Below, in pieces: positions 18,134-26,676 of a DNA stretch of 64,000 nucleotides. This DNA comes from Clostridia bacterium (GTDB taxonomy: Bacteria; Bacillota; Clostridia; Christensenellales; CAG-138). Where the stretch lies: assembly GCA_017416425.1 (NCBI GenBank), contig JAFQCL010000014.1, positions 36,891 through 100,890 on the forward strand, in the 5' to 3' direction. Position 1 is the stretch's first letter. Each line of letters starts with the position of its first letter. The notes below the pieces were generated by a model. It searched no databases. It had not been told where the DNA came from and saw only the letters and a list, made by a program, of their open reading frames with translations. The position numbers were made by a program, and so were the translations under genes.

Positions 18134-18421
18134 TTAAACCTCCATACACAAATTGCTCAAAGCCCCACTTAATGCGGCAGCGCTGCTGGTATGAACGCGC
18201 AAAATCGGAATATTGTTACGTTTAGCCTCCTGCTCGGCACTTATAACCATTTTGTGCGAGACAGTTCCTGTAAAAAGTATAAGCATATCTGGGCATCCCA
18301 TTTTACGCTTGAGAGAGCCGTTTTCCTTTGTAAAAACCTTTGCCCTGCATCCATAACTTTTACATATATCCAAGTATTTGCATTCCATTCGTTCGTTACC
18401 GCCAACTATTACAATACTCAT
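18134..18421 (-). CDS. DUF2325 domain-containing protein
   Basis: A 95-residue single-domain protein with the family start MSIVIVGGNERMECKYLDICKSYG and the region CPDMLILFTGTVSHKM. DUF2325 resembles a small Rossmann-type fold; its function is not established. The start at 18421 has GGAG 7 bases upstream; a longer in-frame ATG at 18439 has none. First gene of the flavodoxin operon; its leader carries two identical-arm palindromes and an attenuator-like hairpin. Confidence 0.83.
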   Translation of the reverse strand: MSIVIVGGNERMECKYLDICKSYGCRAKVFTKENGSLKRKMGCPDMLILFTGTVSHKMVISAEQEAKRNNIPILRVHTSSAAALSGALSNLCMEV

Positions 18422-18521
18422 TCTTCTCCAACCTCGCACAAAATATACAAACTATCGGATAAAGTGTAGGTAAATGGCTTTTACTCCACCCACTTACATC
18501 AAAATCGAAAGTTCAAATTCA

Positions 18522-18537
18522 GTTAGACATTTCTAAC
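18522..18537. promoter_or_regulatory. palindromic operator, proximal copy
   Basis: GTTAGA-CATT-TCTAAC, a perfect 6+6 palindrome with a 4-base spacer, about 100 bases before the DUF2325 start. It shares both arms with a second copy at 18577-18592, 55 bp away centre to centre. Arm sequence and symmetry are reminiscent of sites used by DtxR/MntR-type metal repressors, but the regulator is not identified. Confidence 0.6.
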
Positions 18538-18547
18538 CGAATGGTGT

Positions 18548-18570
18548 AAAAAGCGCGGCTATTAAGCCGC
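18548..18570 (-). terminator. attenuator-like hairpin in the DUF2325 leader
   Basis: On the minus strand GCGGCT and AGCCGC form a 6-bp stem with a 4-base loop, followed by GC and five U residues. It sits between the two operator copies and downstream of the predicted promoter, so it could end transcription before the operon. Confidence 0.5.
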
Positions 18571-18576
18571 CGTTTA

Positions 18577-18592
18577 GTTAGAGCCCTCTAAC
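18577..18592. promoter_or_regulatory. palindromic operator, distal copy
   Basis: GTTAGA-GCCC-TCTAAC, with outer TTT/AAA also matching. It begins just downstream of the -10 of the predicted leftward promoter, covering the transcription start, the position expected for repression. Confidence 0.65.
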
Positions 18593-18599
18593 CAAACAA

Positions 18600-18629
18600 A
18601 GTTTAACACATAGCTATGTCCTTTGTCAA
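18600..18629 (-). promoter_or_regulatory. promoter of the DUF2325-DUF3793-flavodoxin operon
   Basis: Reading leftwards: perfect TTGACA, 18 bases, TAAACT (or 17 bases to TTAAAC). The distal operator follows within 10 bases. Confidence 0.55.
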
Positions 18630-18711
18630 TACCTGATTTGATCTTTATTGCATACATATCAAAATATATTCCCGCATCCATGCATGCGGTATTTTGTCAT
18701 TTTCAAATAAA

Positions 18712-18735
18712 TTGTGACAAATTCAAATGTCACAA
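18712..18735. promoter_or_regulatory. operator-like palindrome upstream of the activase promoter
   Basis: TTGTGACA-N8-TGTCACAA, perfect 8-base arms, ending 8 bases before the -35 at 18744. A further TTGTCA half-site lies upstream at 18695-18700. The arms recall Rex or CRP-type half-sites, but the spacing does not match either. Between 18422 and 18953 there is no gene: besides the operators and promoters the region holds a CCGCAT/ATGCGG hairpin (18672-18689) and an AAGCCC/GGGCTT hairpin (18834-18859). Confidence 0.5.
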
Positions 18736-18743
18736 AACACCGC

Positions 18744-18772
18744 TTGACAAAAAACGCGCAGATTGTTACCAT
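18744..18772 (+). promoter_or_regulatory. promoter of the giant activase gene
   Basis: Perfect TTGACA, 17 bases, TACCAT. It leaves a leader of about 175 bases before the start codon, containing a GGCACA/TGTGCC pair and an AAGCCC/GGGCTT hairpin. Confidence 0.55.
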
Positions 18773-18953
18773 TGCAGAAAAAAAGCGGCACATACGTGAC
18801 ACTAGTTGATGTAATAAGGTGTGCCTATACGTTTAAGCCCTGAATCATCGTTTTGGGCTTTGCTACAAAAAATTTTTATCCGGTTCACAATAAAGCCAGC
18901 TCCTGACTATATTGTTTTTAGAACCGAATAACAGTATATCCGAGGTTATTAAA

Positions 18954-21900
18954 ATGAATGAATACAGAGCCGGCATAGACGTTGGTTCTACAACCGTTAA
19001 GCTGGTGATTTTAGACCAGCATAATAAAATATTATACAGCGACTATCGGCGACATTACGCCCATACACGGGATACACTTGCCGCGCTTTTAAATGACGCC
19101 ATAGCAACAGTAGGTGATGTTTCTACACATGTACACATTACCGGCTCAGGCTCTATAAGCCTTTCTAAGGCTCTTGATATTACCTTTGTTCAGGAGGTAG
19201 TTGCTGTTGCTTCAGCGCTTAAGTCAATTGCCCCAGATGCTGATGTCGCAATCGAACTTGGCGGTGAGGACGCAAAGATCATTTACTTTACTGGCGGGCT
19301 TGAAGAGCGCATGAATGGAGTTTGCGCCGGCGGCACTGGATCTTTTATAGACCAGATGGCGGCTCTTCTTAAAACCGATGCTATGGGTCTTAATGCAGAA
19401 GCTGTATCCTACGAACAGATATATCCCATTGCAGCAAGATGCGGTGTATTTGCGAAAACCGACATTCAGCCCCTCATAAACGAGGGCGCTGCAAGACCCG
19501 ACCTTGCTGCCTCTATTTTTCAGGCGGTCGTAAACCAGACCATTTCAGGACTTGCCTGTGGTAAGCCCATACGAGGCTGTGTTGCATTTTTAGGAGGTCC
19601 TCTGCATTTTTTGACCGAACTTAGAAGATCGTTCATACGCACGCTGAAGCTTACGCCGGATATGGTAGTTGATCCTGAAAATTCGCACCTCTTTGCGGCC
19701 ATAGGCGCCGCCATGCAAGAAGACGAAAGCAAGCCTGTAAATCTCAGCGTTCTCCATGAACAGCTCAAGCTGTGTACCCAAATAGGTTTTGAAATAAAGC
19801 GCCTTCCCCCCCTTTTTGAGAATCAGACGGAATATGACGTTTTTTTAAAGCGCCATGAAAAAGCTGTTATCAAGCGTGGCGAGCTTTCACAATATGCGGG
19901 AAACTGCTTCCTCGGCATAGATGCGGGCTCTACCACCACCAAAATCGCGCTTATCGGTGAATCTGGCGAACTGCTTTACTCATTTTACTCAAGCAATGAG
20001 GGCAGACCCATTAAAACCGCTATCAGCGCAATTTCAGAACTGAAAACACTTCTGCCTGATACCGCAAAAATAGCTCGTTCATGTTCTACCGGCTATGGTG
20101 AGGCGCTTTTTAAGTCCGCGTTTTGTCTTGACGAAAGCGAAGTCGAAACTATAGCTCATTGTATGGCTGCCGAGTTCTTTGATGATGATGTTGATTGCGT
20201 ACTCGACATAGGCGGGCAGGACATGAAGTGCATAAAACTTAAAAACCATTCCGTTGACGATATACTTCTAAATGAGGCCTGTTCATCGGGATGCGGCTCT
20301 TTCATAGAAAATTTTGCATCGTCACTTGGCTATACCGCCGAGGAATTCGCTGATAAGGCTCTTTTTGCGAAAAACCCGATCGACCTTGGCACACGCTGCA
20401 CCGTATTTATGAATTCAAACGTGAAGCAGGCGCAAAAAGAGGGCGCGCCTGTTTCAGACATATCCGCCGGCCTTGCGTATTCCGTAATTAAAAACGCGCT
20501 GTACAAAGTGATAAAGCTTGCGGATGTGAAGGAACTTGGCGCACATGTAGTCGTGCAGGGCGGCACGTTTTATAATAAAGCCGTTTTAAGAGCCTTTGAG
20601 AAAATATCGGGCGCCGAAGTCGTTTGCCCCGATATAGCCGGAATCATGGGTGCTTTTGGCGCGGCTCTTATTGCAAAGGCGCATTACATTGGTCAGCCGA
20701 CTACGATGCTCCCCCTATCCGAAATTGAGCAGCTCTCATATGTTACATCCACAGCACGATGCAAGGGTTGTTCTAACAAATGTGTGCTCACTATCAATAC
20801 ATTCCCAAATAGCAGAAAGCATATAACAGGCAATCGCTGTGAAAAGGGATTAGGCAATACACATAATCATCACGAAGCGCCTAATATGTATGCATATAAA
20901 AAGTTGCGTATGTTCAATTATCAACCCCTTGATGAAGCTGAGGCAAAAAGAGGTACGATCGGCATACCGCGCGTACTTAATATATATGAGAACTATCCGT
21001 TCTGGGCTGTATTCTTCCATGAGCTTGGCTTTCGCGTGGTTCTTTCCCCCTTTTCAGATAGACGCCTCTATGAGCTGGGAATGGAGTCCATACCCTCTGA
21101 ATCCGAGTGTTATCCGGCAAAGCTCGCCCACGGGCATGTTCAGTGGCTTATAGATAGAGGAATTAAAACCATATTTCACCCATGTGTATTCTATGAGCGG
21201 CAGGAAACCGAAGGCGCACAAAATCACTACAATTGCCCCATAGTCGTATCATACCCTGAAAACCTAAAAAACAATGTTGAAGCTGTGACCGAAGGCAATA
21301 TACGCTATATACGCCCATTTATCGCTTTTACAGATGAAAAAACAGCTGGTAAGCGCCTGGTGGAGCTTTGCGCCAAGGAGTGGGATATACCTGCCCATGA
21401 GGTAAAAAAAGCAGTACACAAGGCGTGGCTCGAGCAATCGCGGGCAAAGAAGGATATTTTGGCCGAAGGAACCCGCATGATGGCCGAAATGGAAAAGAAT
21501 CATGCGCGTGGAATAGTTCTCGCAGGGCGTCCCTATCATGTGGACCCCGAGATAAACCATGGCATACCCGAAATGATAGCATCTTATGGACTATACGTAT
21601 TTTCAGAGGATAGTCTTCCAATAGATTTTAAGCCCAGTCGTCCGATAAGAGCTAACGATCAATGGGTATATCACTCAAGACTATATACGGCTGCAGAATT
21701 TGTTTTAAGGCGCAATGATCTTGAGCTTATACAGCTTAACTCCTTCGGTTGCGGGCTTGATGCCGTAACTACGGATCAGGTATCCGAGATACTTCAAAGC
21801 GCGAATAAGATTCATACCGTACTTAAAATAGACGAAGTCAATAATCTTGGAGCCGCCAGAATAAGGATACGCAGTCTGCTTGCGGCAATAAACAGACGTG

Positions 21901-23183
21901 ATAAATCCGGCACAAACCTCGCTGTACCTTTTTCGGGATATAATCGAACCGAATATACGGAAAACATGTTTAGGGACAAATATACCATACTTGCTCCTCA
22001 GATGAGTCCCATCCACTTCGATATATTAGAGCCGATATTTCTAAAGTACGGCTTTAATGTGGAAATATTGAATAACGATAACCGAAAAGCAATAGATACG
22101 GGACTTAAATTCGTAAATAACGATGCCTGCTTCCCCTCTGTAACGGTAGTTGGGCAGATAATGGAAGCTGTACTATCCGGGCGATATGATACAAGCCGTC
22201 TTGCGATCATAATGACGCAAACGGGCGGCTGCTGTAGAGCCAGCAACTATGTGGGCTTCATAAGAAAGGCGCTTGATAGAGTCAATCTTTCCCATATTCC
22301 CGTAATATCTCTGAATGTAAACGGCATGGAAAAAAATAAAGGTTTTAATCCTCCCCTTTCCATGCTCTATACAGCTATGAAGGCAATCGTATATGGCGAT
22401 CTGTTGATGAAATGCCTTTATCGTGTGCGCCCCTATGAGCTTATACCAGGTTCTGCGAATGAGCTACATAAAAAATGGCGTAATATATGCATAGATTCAC
22501 TTATAAATAAAAAAAGCAGGTATTCCTATCGCAGGGTATGCAAGGGCATCGTAAAGGCTTTTGATGAGCTGCCTGTAAACGAAAATCTCAAAAAACCAAG
22601 AGTAGGCATTGTTGGCGAGATACTTGTAAAGTATATGCCTCTTGCAAATAATCATCTTGTGGATCTGCTAGAACATGAGGGCGCGGAGGCTGTAGTACCT
22701 GATCTGATCGATTTTTTAAATTACTGTATGTATAATGCAGACTATAAACATAAGTTCCTTGGGGGAAAATGGACATCTGCCGCCATATCCAAAATCGGTA
22801 TCGCCGCGATTCAAGCCATAAGGAAGCCCGCTCTTAACGCGATTTCAAAAAGCAAGCGTTTTATGGCGCCTCCGCCTATCAAGGAGATCGCAAAGCTTTC
22901 CAAGCCATTTTTATCGCTTGGAAATCAATATGGCGAAGGTTGGTTTTTAACAGGTGAAATGGTTGAGCTAATCACCTCAGGCACGCCAAACATAGTATGT
23001 ATTCAGCCCTTTGCTTGTCTTCCCAATCACGTTGTCGGTAAGGGTGTTATAAAGGTTCTGAAAAAAGCCTATCCCCTTGCTAACATCGTAGCGGTCGACT
23101 ATGACCCCGGCGCCAGCGAAGTAAATCAGCTTAACCGCATAAAGCTGATGCTCTCGGGGGCAAAGACAAGCTGCAATTTATAA
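18954..23183 (+). CDS. large acyl-CoA dehydratase activase-related protein (two ASKHA domains plus DUF2229 region)
   Basis: This 1409-residue protein belongs to the family related to the ATP-driven activators of 2-hydroxyacyl-CoA dehydratases and benzoyl-CoA reductases. Two ASKHA ATPase domains lie in tandem. The first has GIDVGSTTVKLVILD at the start, Cys124 (GVCAGGTGSF) and Cys163 (ARCGVFAKTD). The second has GIDAGSTTTKIALIG (321-335), GGQDMK (420-425), Cys443/Cys447 (ACSSGCGSF) and Cys482 (TRCTVF). The remaining 750 residues hold a cysteine cluster (CKGCSNKC, about 615) and the DUF2229/HgdB-like region with conserved PSESECYPAKLAHGH, HPCVFYER and NSFGCGLD. Substrate and partner are unknown; no dehydratase alpha/beta genes lie nearby. 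The start is set by GAGG 8 bases before 18954. Confidence 0.85.
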   Translation: MNEYRAGIDVGSTTVKLVILDQHNKILYSDYRRHYAHTRDTLAALLNDAIATVGDVSTHVHITGSGSISLSKALDITFVQEVVAVASALKSIAPDADVAIELGGEDAKIIYFTGGLEERMNGVCAGGTGSFIDQMAALLKTDAMGLNAEAVSYEQIYPIAARCGVFAKTDIQPLINEGAARPDLAASIFQAVVNQTISGLACGKPIRGCVAFLGGPLHFLTELRRSFIRTLKLTPDMVVDPENSHLFAAIGAAMQEDESKPVNLSVLHEQLKLCTQIGFEIKRLPPLFENQTEYDVFLKRHEKAVIKRGELSQYAGNCFLGIDAGSTTTKIALIGESGELLYSFYSSNEGRPIKTAISAISELKTLLPDTAKIARSCSTGYGEALFKSAFCLDESEVETIAHCMAAEFFDDDVDCVLDIGGQDMKCIKLKNHSVDDILLNEACSSGCGSFIENFASSLGYTAEEFADKALFAKNPIDLGTRCTVFMNSNVKQAQKEGAPVSDISAGLAYSVIKNALYKVIKLADVKELGAHVVVQGGTFYNKAVLRAFEKISGAEVVCPDIAGIMGAFGAALIAKAHYIGQPTTMLPLSEIEQLSYVTSTARCKGCSNKCVLTINTFPNSRKHITGNRCEKGLGNTHNHHEAPNMYAYKKLRMFNYQPLDEAEAKRGTIGIPRVLNIYENYPFWAVFFHELGFRVVLSPFSDRRLYELGMESIPSESECYPAKLAHGHVQWLIDRGIKTIFHPCVFYERQETEGAQNHYNCPIVVSYPENLKNNVEAVTEGNIRYIRPFIAFTDEKTAGKRLVELCAKEWDIPAHEVKKAVHKAWLEQSRAKKDILAEGTRMMAEMEKNHARGIVLAGRPYHVDPEINHGIPEMIASYGLYVFSEDSLPIDFKPSRPIRANDQWVYHSRLYTAAEFVLRRNDLELIQLNSFGCGLDAVTTDQVSEILQSANKIHTVLKIDEVNNLGAARIRIRSLLAAINRRDKSGTNLAVPFSGYNRTEYTENMFRDKYTILAPQMSPIHFDILEPIFLKYGFNVEILNNDNRKAIDTGLKFVNNDACFPSVTVVGQIMEAVLSGRYDTSRLAIIMTQTGGCCRASNYVGFIRKALDRVNLSHIPVISLNVNGMEKNKGFNPPLSMLYTAMKAIVYGDLLMKCLYRVRPYELIPGSANELHKKWRNICIDSLINKKSRYSYRRVCKGIVKAFDELPVNENLKKPRVGIVGEILVKYMPLANNHLVDLLEHEGAEAVVPDLIDFLNYCMYNADYKHKFLGGKWTSAAISKIGIAAIQAIRKPALNAISKSKRFMAPPPIKEIAKLSKPFLSLGNQYGEGWFLTGEMVELITSGTPNIVCIQPFACLPNHVVGKGVIKVLKKAYPLANIVAVDYDPGASEVNQLNRIKLMLSGAKTSCNL

Positions 23184-23231
23184 AACCTATAAAAATACTT
23201 ACTGGTTTCTTTGAATACTTATAACTAAGGC

Positions 23232-23261
23232 TTGACAGATGTTAACTGCGTGATGTATAAT
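23232..23261 (+). promoter_or_regulatory. promoter of the DUF4190 gene
   Basis: Perfect TTGACA, 18 bases, perfect TATAAT, 27 bases before the start codon. Confidence 0.75.
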
Positions 23262-23288
23262 AAGTTATTCTTTTGGGAGGTAAACATT

Positions 23289-23588
23289 ATGGAACAAAAC
23301 AACAAGTTTTCAATTATCGCACTGGTTTGCGGTATCCTTGGCATCATCGGCGCATGGATCCCGGTCGTTTGCTATTTTACTTTTGTGCTATCCATACTCG
23401 GCATCGTTTTCGGTGCTAAGGGAATGAAGATGGCTCAGGCAAACGGCGGTCAGGGCAAGGGTCTTGCAGTTGCAGGTCTTGTATGCGGCATTGTTGGAGC
23501 CGTTGTTGGTCTAATCGGCATACTTTGTGTTGCATGTGCTGCTGCTACTGTCGGCTGCGCAGGTCTCAATGCAGGTCTTTTCAGCTGA
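23289..23588 (+). CDS. DUF4190 domain membrane protein
   Basis: A 99-residue protein with two hydrophobic hairpins: KFSIIALVCGILGIIG near the start and GKGLAVAGLVCGIVGAVVGLIG later, typical of DUF4190 small membrane proteins of unknown function. The start at 23289 has GGGAGG about 8 bases upstream. It has a consensus promoter and is probably well expressed. The Lgt-like gene follows after 59 bases. Confidence 0.8.
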   Translation: MEQNNKFSIIALVCGILGIIGAWIPVVCYFTFVLSILGIVFGAKGMKMAQANGGQGKGLAVAGLVCGIVGAVVGLIGILCVACAAATVGCAGLNAGLFS

Positions 23589-23647
23589 TATTTAAACAAA
23601 ACAATTATTGCCGGGCATGACTTCATGTCCGGTCAATTTATATAACT

Positions 23648-24445
23648 ATGATCCCAAATTTTGAACTTTTCGGAAAAACATTCTCTCCCTATATGCTATT
23701 CGCATTAGCGGGAATACTTATAACGCTTTGGTTTTCATATTCCAAAGCAAAAAAGCATGCTCTTAATGAAGTTTCCATGCTCTATACGTTTTTGATCTCA
23801 GCCGTAGGTATATTTATCGGAATGCACCTTTTATACGGAATAACAATGTATGAGCATATAATCTACTTCTTCAGCCACCTTGATGAGATAACATCATTTT
23901 CCGTATTTATAGATCGCATGGCCGTTATCTTCGGAGGCTCAGTATTCTATGGCGGGCTTTTGGGAGGACTTTTTGTGGGCATGCTGTGTTATAAGAAAAT
24001 GAAGCTTACGCCTTTATATGCGGATATTGCTGCCTGTTCCATACCGTTGTTCCATTTTTTCGGAAGGCTTGGGTGTTTTTTCACCGGATGCTGCTATGGC
24101 ATAGAGTGCGATATTGGTATAGTCTATCATTATCATCCGGATGAATTAGTAAACGGAATAACACGCTTTCCGATACAGCTGGTTGAAGCTTTGTTCAATC
24201 TCGTACTGTTTTTTGTGTTGCTCATGCTTTTAAAAAAGGGAAGACGGCATGGCCGGCTTCTCAGCATATATCTTCTTTCCTATTCCGTATTCCGCTTTTT
24301 CGCAGAATACCTGCGCGGTGACTCTATACGCGGCTTTGTGGGACCCTTTTCGACATCTCAATTAATAAGCCTATTGATAGTAGCCGGTGTGATAATTTAT
24401 TACATAATAAAGCGCCGCAAAAAAAGCCTGAAACACGCCGTTTAG
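23648..24445 (+). CDS. prolipoprotein diacylglyceryl transferase family protein (Lgt-like)
   Basis: A 265-residue protein with about seven transmembrane helices. The family core is GRLGCFFTGCCYG (about 137-149), where true Lgt enzymes carry a GRxGNFxN-type signature, and R..AEYLRGD lies near the C-terminus. The altered core places it with the widespread Lgt-like paralogues rather than with the housekeeping enzyme that adds diacylglycerol to lipoproteins. Whether it transfers lipid is unknown. It may be cotranscribed with the DUF4190 gene and ends in a terminator. Confidence 0.78.
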   Translation: MIPNFELFGKTFSPYMLFALAGILITLWFSYSKAKKHALNEVSMLYTFLISAVGIFIGMHLLYGITMYEHIIYFFSHLDEITSFSVFIDRMAVIFGGSVFYGGLLGGLFVGMLCYKKMKLTPLYADIAACSIPLFHFFGRLGCFFTGCCYGIECDIGIVYHYHPDELVNGITRFPIQLVEALFNLVLFFVLLMLLKKGRRHGRLLSIYLLSYSVFRFFAEYLRGDSIRGFVGPFSTSQLISLLIVAGVIIYYIIKRRKKSLKHAV

Positions 24446-24478
24446 AATAAAGCCCGGGTCTGATGACAATAAAAATTA

Positions 24479-24513
24479 AGCAGCCACTTCACAACGATAA
24501 TGAACCGGCTGCT
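24479..24513 (+). terminator. terminator after the Lgt-like gene
   Basis: AGCAGCC and GGCTGCT form a 7-bp stem with a long loop, then GTTTTTATTT. Confidence 0.7.
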
Positions 24514-24606
24514 GTTTTTATTTGCAGGGAATCTAATGTGATTAAGCGCCTGTAGACACTTTTTATGTTTGCAGGTATTTTAGCATTTCATGTCTTACAA
24601 GCCTTT

Positions 24607-25131
24607 TCAGACGCCTTCAGCTTCTGATCTTAGTTTATAAAACTGCCGCAGCCACTCCGGTAAGATATCATCGTGGTCGGTTATTTTTTCAAGTGTCCTT
24701 TTTCCGATACGTCGGTCTAAAACGGCAAACATTCTTATTAGCGGGTTTTCAGAAAAAATGCTGTCTTGAATCGATTGATTTCGGTATTGCTCAAGCGCTT
24801 CGCAGAATTCGATATCCGTATACTCTGTCCTGTTGTTCACAGAAATACGATCAAAAGTCTCCCAAAAACCCTGCCAATAGTCCGTTATTGTCATGAGATG
24901 CTTGTGGATATCCGATAAGGAAAGTCCATTATTGATGAAATATGTATTAACTGTTTCCAAGGAAAACTGTTTAACAAGCTTTTTATCAATAAATATCTCG
25001 AAAACCCTACAACTATCCATTCCAACATAAGTTGTACAATTATATCGTACTCGCCCTTTAAGAGACTCTGCTATCATTTCCTGCTCAAGGTATTTGCGCA
25101 TACCGCTCCACGAACCCAAAACCTTACTCAT
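24607..25131 (-). CDS. SF0329 family hypothetical protein
   Basis: A 174-residue soluble protein. The start MSKVLGSWSGMRKYLEQEMIAESLKGRVRYNCTTY and the C-terminal VLDRRIGKRTLEKI match the pattern of the SF0329 family, uncharacterised proteins found sporadically in bacteria. GGAG lies 8 bases before the ATG. It appears to be transcribed alone. Recognition is from memory of the family pattern, so moderate confidence only. Confidence 0.6.
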   Translation of the reverse strand: MSKVLGSWSGMRKYLEQEMIAESLKGRVRYNCTTYVGMDSCRVFEIFIDKKLVKQFSLETVNTYFINNGLSLSDIHKHLMTITDYWQGFWETFDRISVNNRTEYTDIEFCEALEQYRNQSIQDSIFSENPLIRMFAVLDRRIGKRTLEKITDHDDILPEWLRQFYKLRSEAEGV

Positions 25132-25210
25132 TAAAATGTCTCCGTTCTCAAGCTTTTTCCCATTTTACCATACTAATGCTTGAAAAATAAATACCGCCTC
25201 AGCAATAAAC

Positions 25211-25245
25211 AAACAGAGCATCTCATTATGAAGAGTGCCCTGTTT
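25211..25245 (-). terminator. terminator after the MBL-fold hydrolase gene
   Basis: On the minus strand AAACAGGGCA pairs with TGCTCTGTTT (one G-U), with an inner CTC/GAG, then GTTTATT. The U-run is imperfect. Confidence 0.55.
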
Positions 25246-25298
25246 GGCAAATTTTTCTTTAAAGCAAAACCAAGAGCAAATTAATTGGGGCTTAAACC

Positions 25299-25946
25299 CT
25301 AACAGCGCTCATAATCAAGCACCAGCACCCTGTCTTCACCTAAGTTTATTCTTCCAAGGGTAGCGCTGCTTTGCCCAAGACGATGTATCAGGCACTTTTC
25401 CGCACTGGTCAGGAAATTATCCACTGTATCCAAATCTATAGCGCATGCATTAGTCTTATAATGCATAGGTATTACAACACTTGGCCTGAGTTGATTCGCT
25501 ACAGCCCTTGCGCCCTTATAATCAACCGTATACTTTCCCCCAACAGGTACTAACAGTACATCGATATCACCTATCGCCTTCACAGTTTCATCAGGCAAAA
25601 CATGACCTAAATCACCACAATGAAGAACGCGAATATCGTCCATCTCAACTATGAACATAATATTGTTACCTCGCTGCCTTCCCTCATTTTCATCATGCCA
25701 TGTGGGTACGCCTATAATGCGAACTCCCTTTTGAATGGTTTCTCCCGGAGCAATAATCCTTATGGGGTTGCCTCTTACGGCTTCATAATAATTATGGTCG
25801 TGATGGCTGTGACTGATAGTCATAATATCAGCCTCTATATCATGCAGATCATACCCCACGCCCCTATCACAAGGATCCATTAGCAGTCTTACACCTTCAT
25901 TGTTAGTTAGCAAAAAGCAAGAATGCCCATACCACTTGATTTCCAT
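25299..25946 (-). CDS. MBL-fold metallo-hydrolase (UlaG-like)
   Basis: A 215-residue metallo-beta-lactamase-fold protein. The start is MEIKWYGHSCFLL, the metal motif is SHSHHDHNYY (HxHxDH) at about 45-54, and further ligands appear in VLHCGDLGH and VVIPMHYKT. The short, helix-poor form resembles UlaG-like and YtkL-like hydrolases, but the substrate cannot be told. It lies 20 bases downstream of a hypothetical gene and is probably cotranscribed with it. Confidence 0.85.
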   Translation of the reverse strand: MEIKWYGHSCFLLTNNEGVRLLMDPCDRGVGYDLHDIEADIMTISHSHHDHNYYEAVRGNPIRIIAPGETIQKGVRIIGVPTWHDENEGRQRGNNIMFIVEMDDIRVLHCGDLGHVLPDETVKAIGDIDVLLVPVGGKYTVDYKGARAVANQLRPSVVIPMHYKTNACAIDLDTVDNFLTSAEKCLIHRLGQSSATLGRINLGEDRVLVLDYERC

Positions 25947-25966
25947 ATGTATATCCTCCTTATTTT

Positions 25967-26572
25967 TTATAACAGAAGCAGCCGTAAAATAGCTGCATTA
26001 AATTCACCTGCAACACTGTAATGCATTATCTTTTGTTCATCGTTAAGCTTCCTCGCAAAGCTCAAAACATGCTTTGAAGCATTTTCAATCGCGTTTATCC
26101 GCTGTTTCCGGCTAAGCTGTGGGTCGCACGCGGCATAAACCTCCCAAAATAGCTCTCTATAGCAGCCGACACGAGGACAACCCATCCCGGTGCAGCCGGA
26201 TTGAGTCAAAAGCTTTGCTACAGCATAGTCCCTGCTTGTCTCAAGTACAGTAGGAAGCGAAGGCACAGGCAGCTTTTGGCTTATGTACCCAATAAGCAAA
26301 TCCAAAAAATCATACTTCAGCTTAAAATTTATATGCCCAATTGTAGCATTTAATTCCTCAAAAGGACATATACCCAACAAATATTCTGTAAATTCAGGCT
26401 TTATTTTGGGTATTAAATCCCCTGCTTCGCACCCGTATCTTATGACAGTTACCGATAGCTCGCCATGTCTTGATCGGAACGATATATCACTATTCTTTAC
26501 CGCAATCCCTAAATTTACTTCAAATAAAGCTGTCAACAAGTGACGTAGCTCATCATGTAGTATCAAGCTCAT
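25967..26572 (-). CDS. hypothetical protein with a cysteine cluster
   Basis: A 201-residue soluble protein that I do not recognise. The middle contains CTGMGCPRVGC, three cysteines within 11 residues, which may bind metal, and a C-terminal basic helical region follows. The start at 26572 has GGAG 6 bases upstream and sits about 45 bases after a good promoter; an in-frame ATG at 26611 would lie almost on the transcription start and has no site. It is followed by the MBL-fold hydrolase gene. Confidence 0.6.
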   Translation of the reverse strand: MSLILHDELRHLLTALFEVNLGIAVKNSDISFRSRHGELSVTVIRYGCEAGDLIPKIKPEFTEYLLGICPFEELNATIGHINFKLKYDFLDLLIGYISQKLPVPSLPTVLETSRDYAVAKLLTQSGCTGMGCPRVGCYRELFWEVYAACDPQLSRKQRINAIENASKHVLSFARKLNDEQKIMHYSVAGEFNAAILRLLLL

Positions 26573-26623
26573 AGCAGCTCCAAAGTTTATGCCAATACTG
26601 CACCTATCCATGTTTAATAATCT

Positions 26624-26652
26624 ATTATATCAGAAAAACACGGCAATGTCAT
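26624..26652 (-). promoter_or_regulatory. promoter of the cysteine-cluster/MBL operon
   Basis: Reading leftwards: ATGACA, 17 bases, perfect TATAAT. Confidence 0.6.
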
Positions 26653-26676
26653 TACCTAATTGTGAAATTTAACCAC

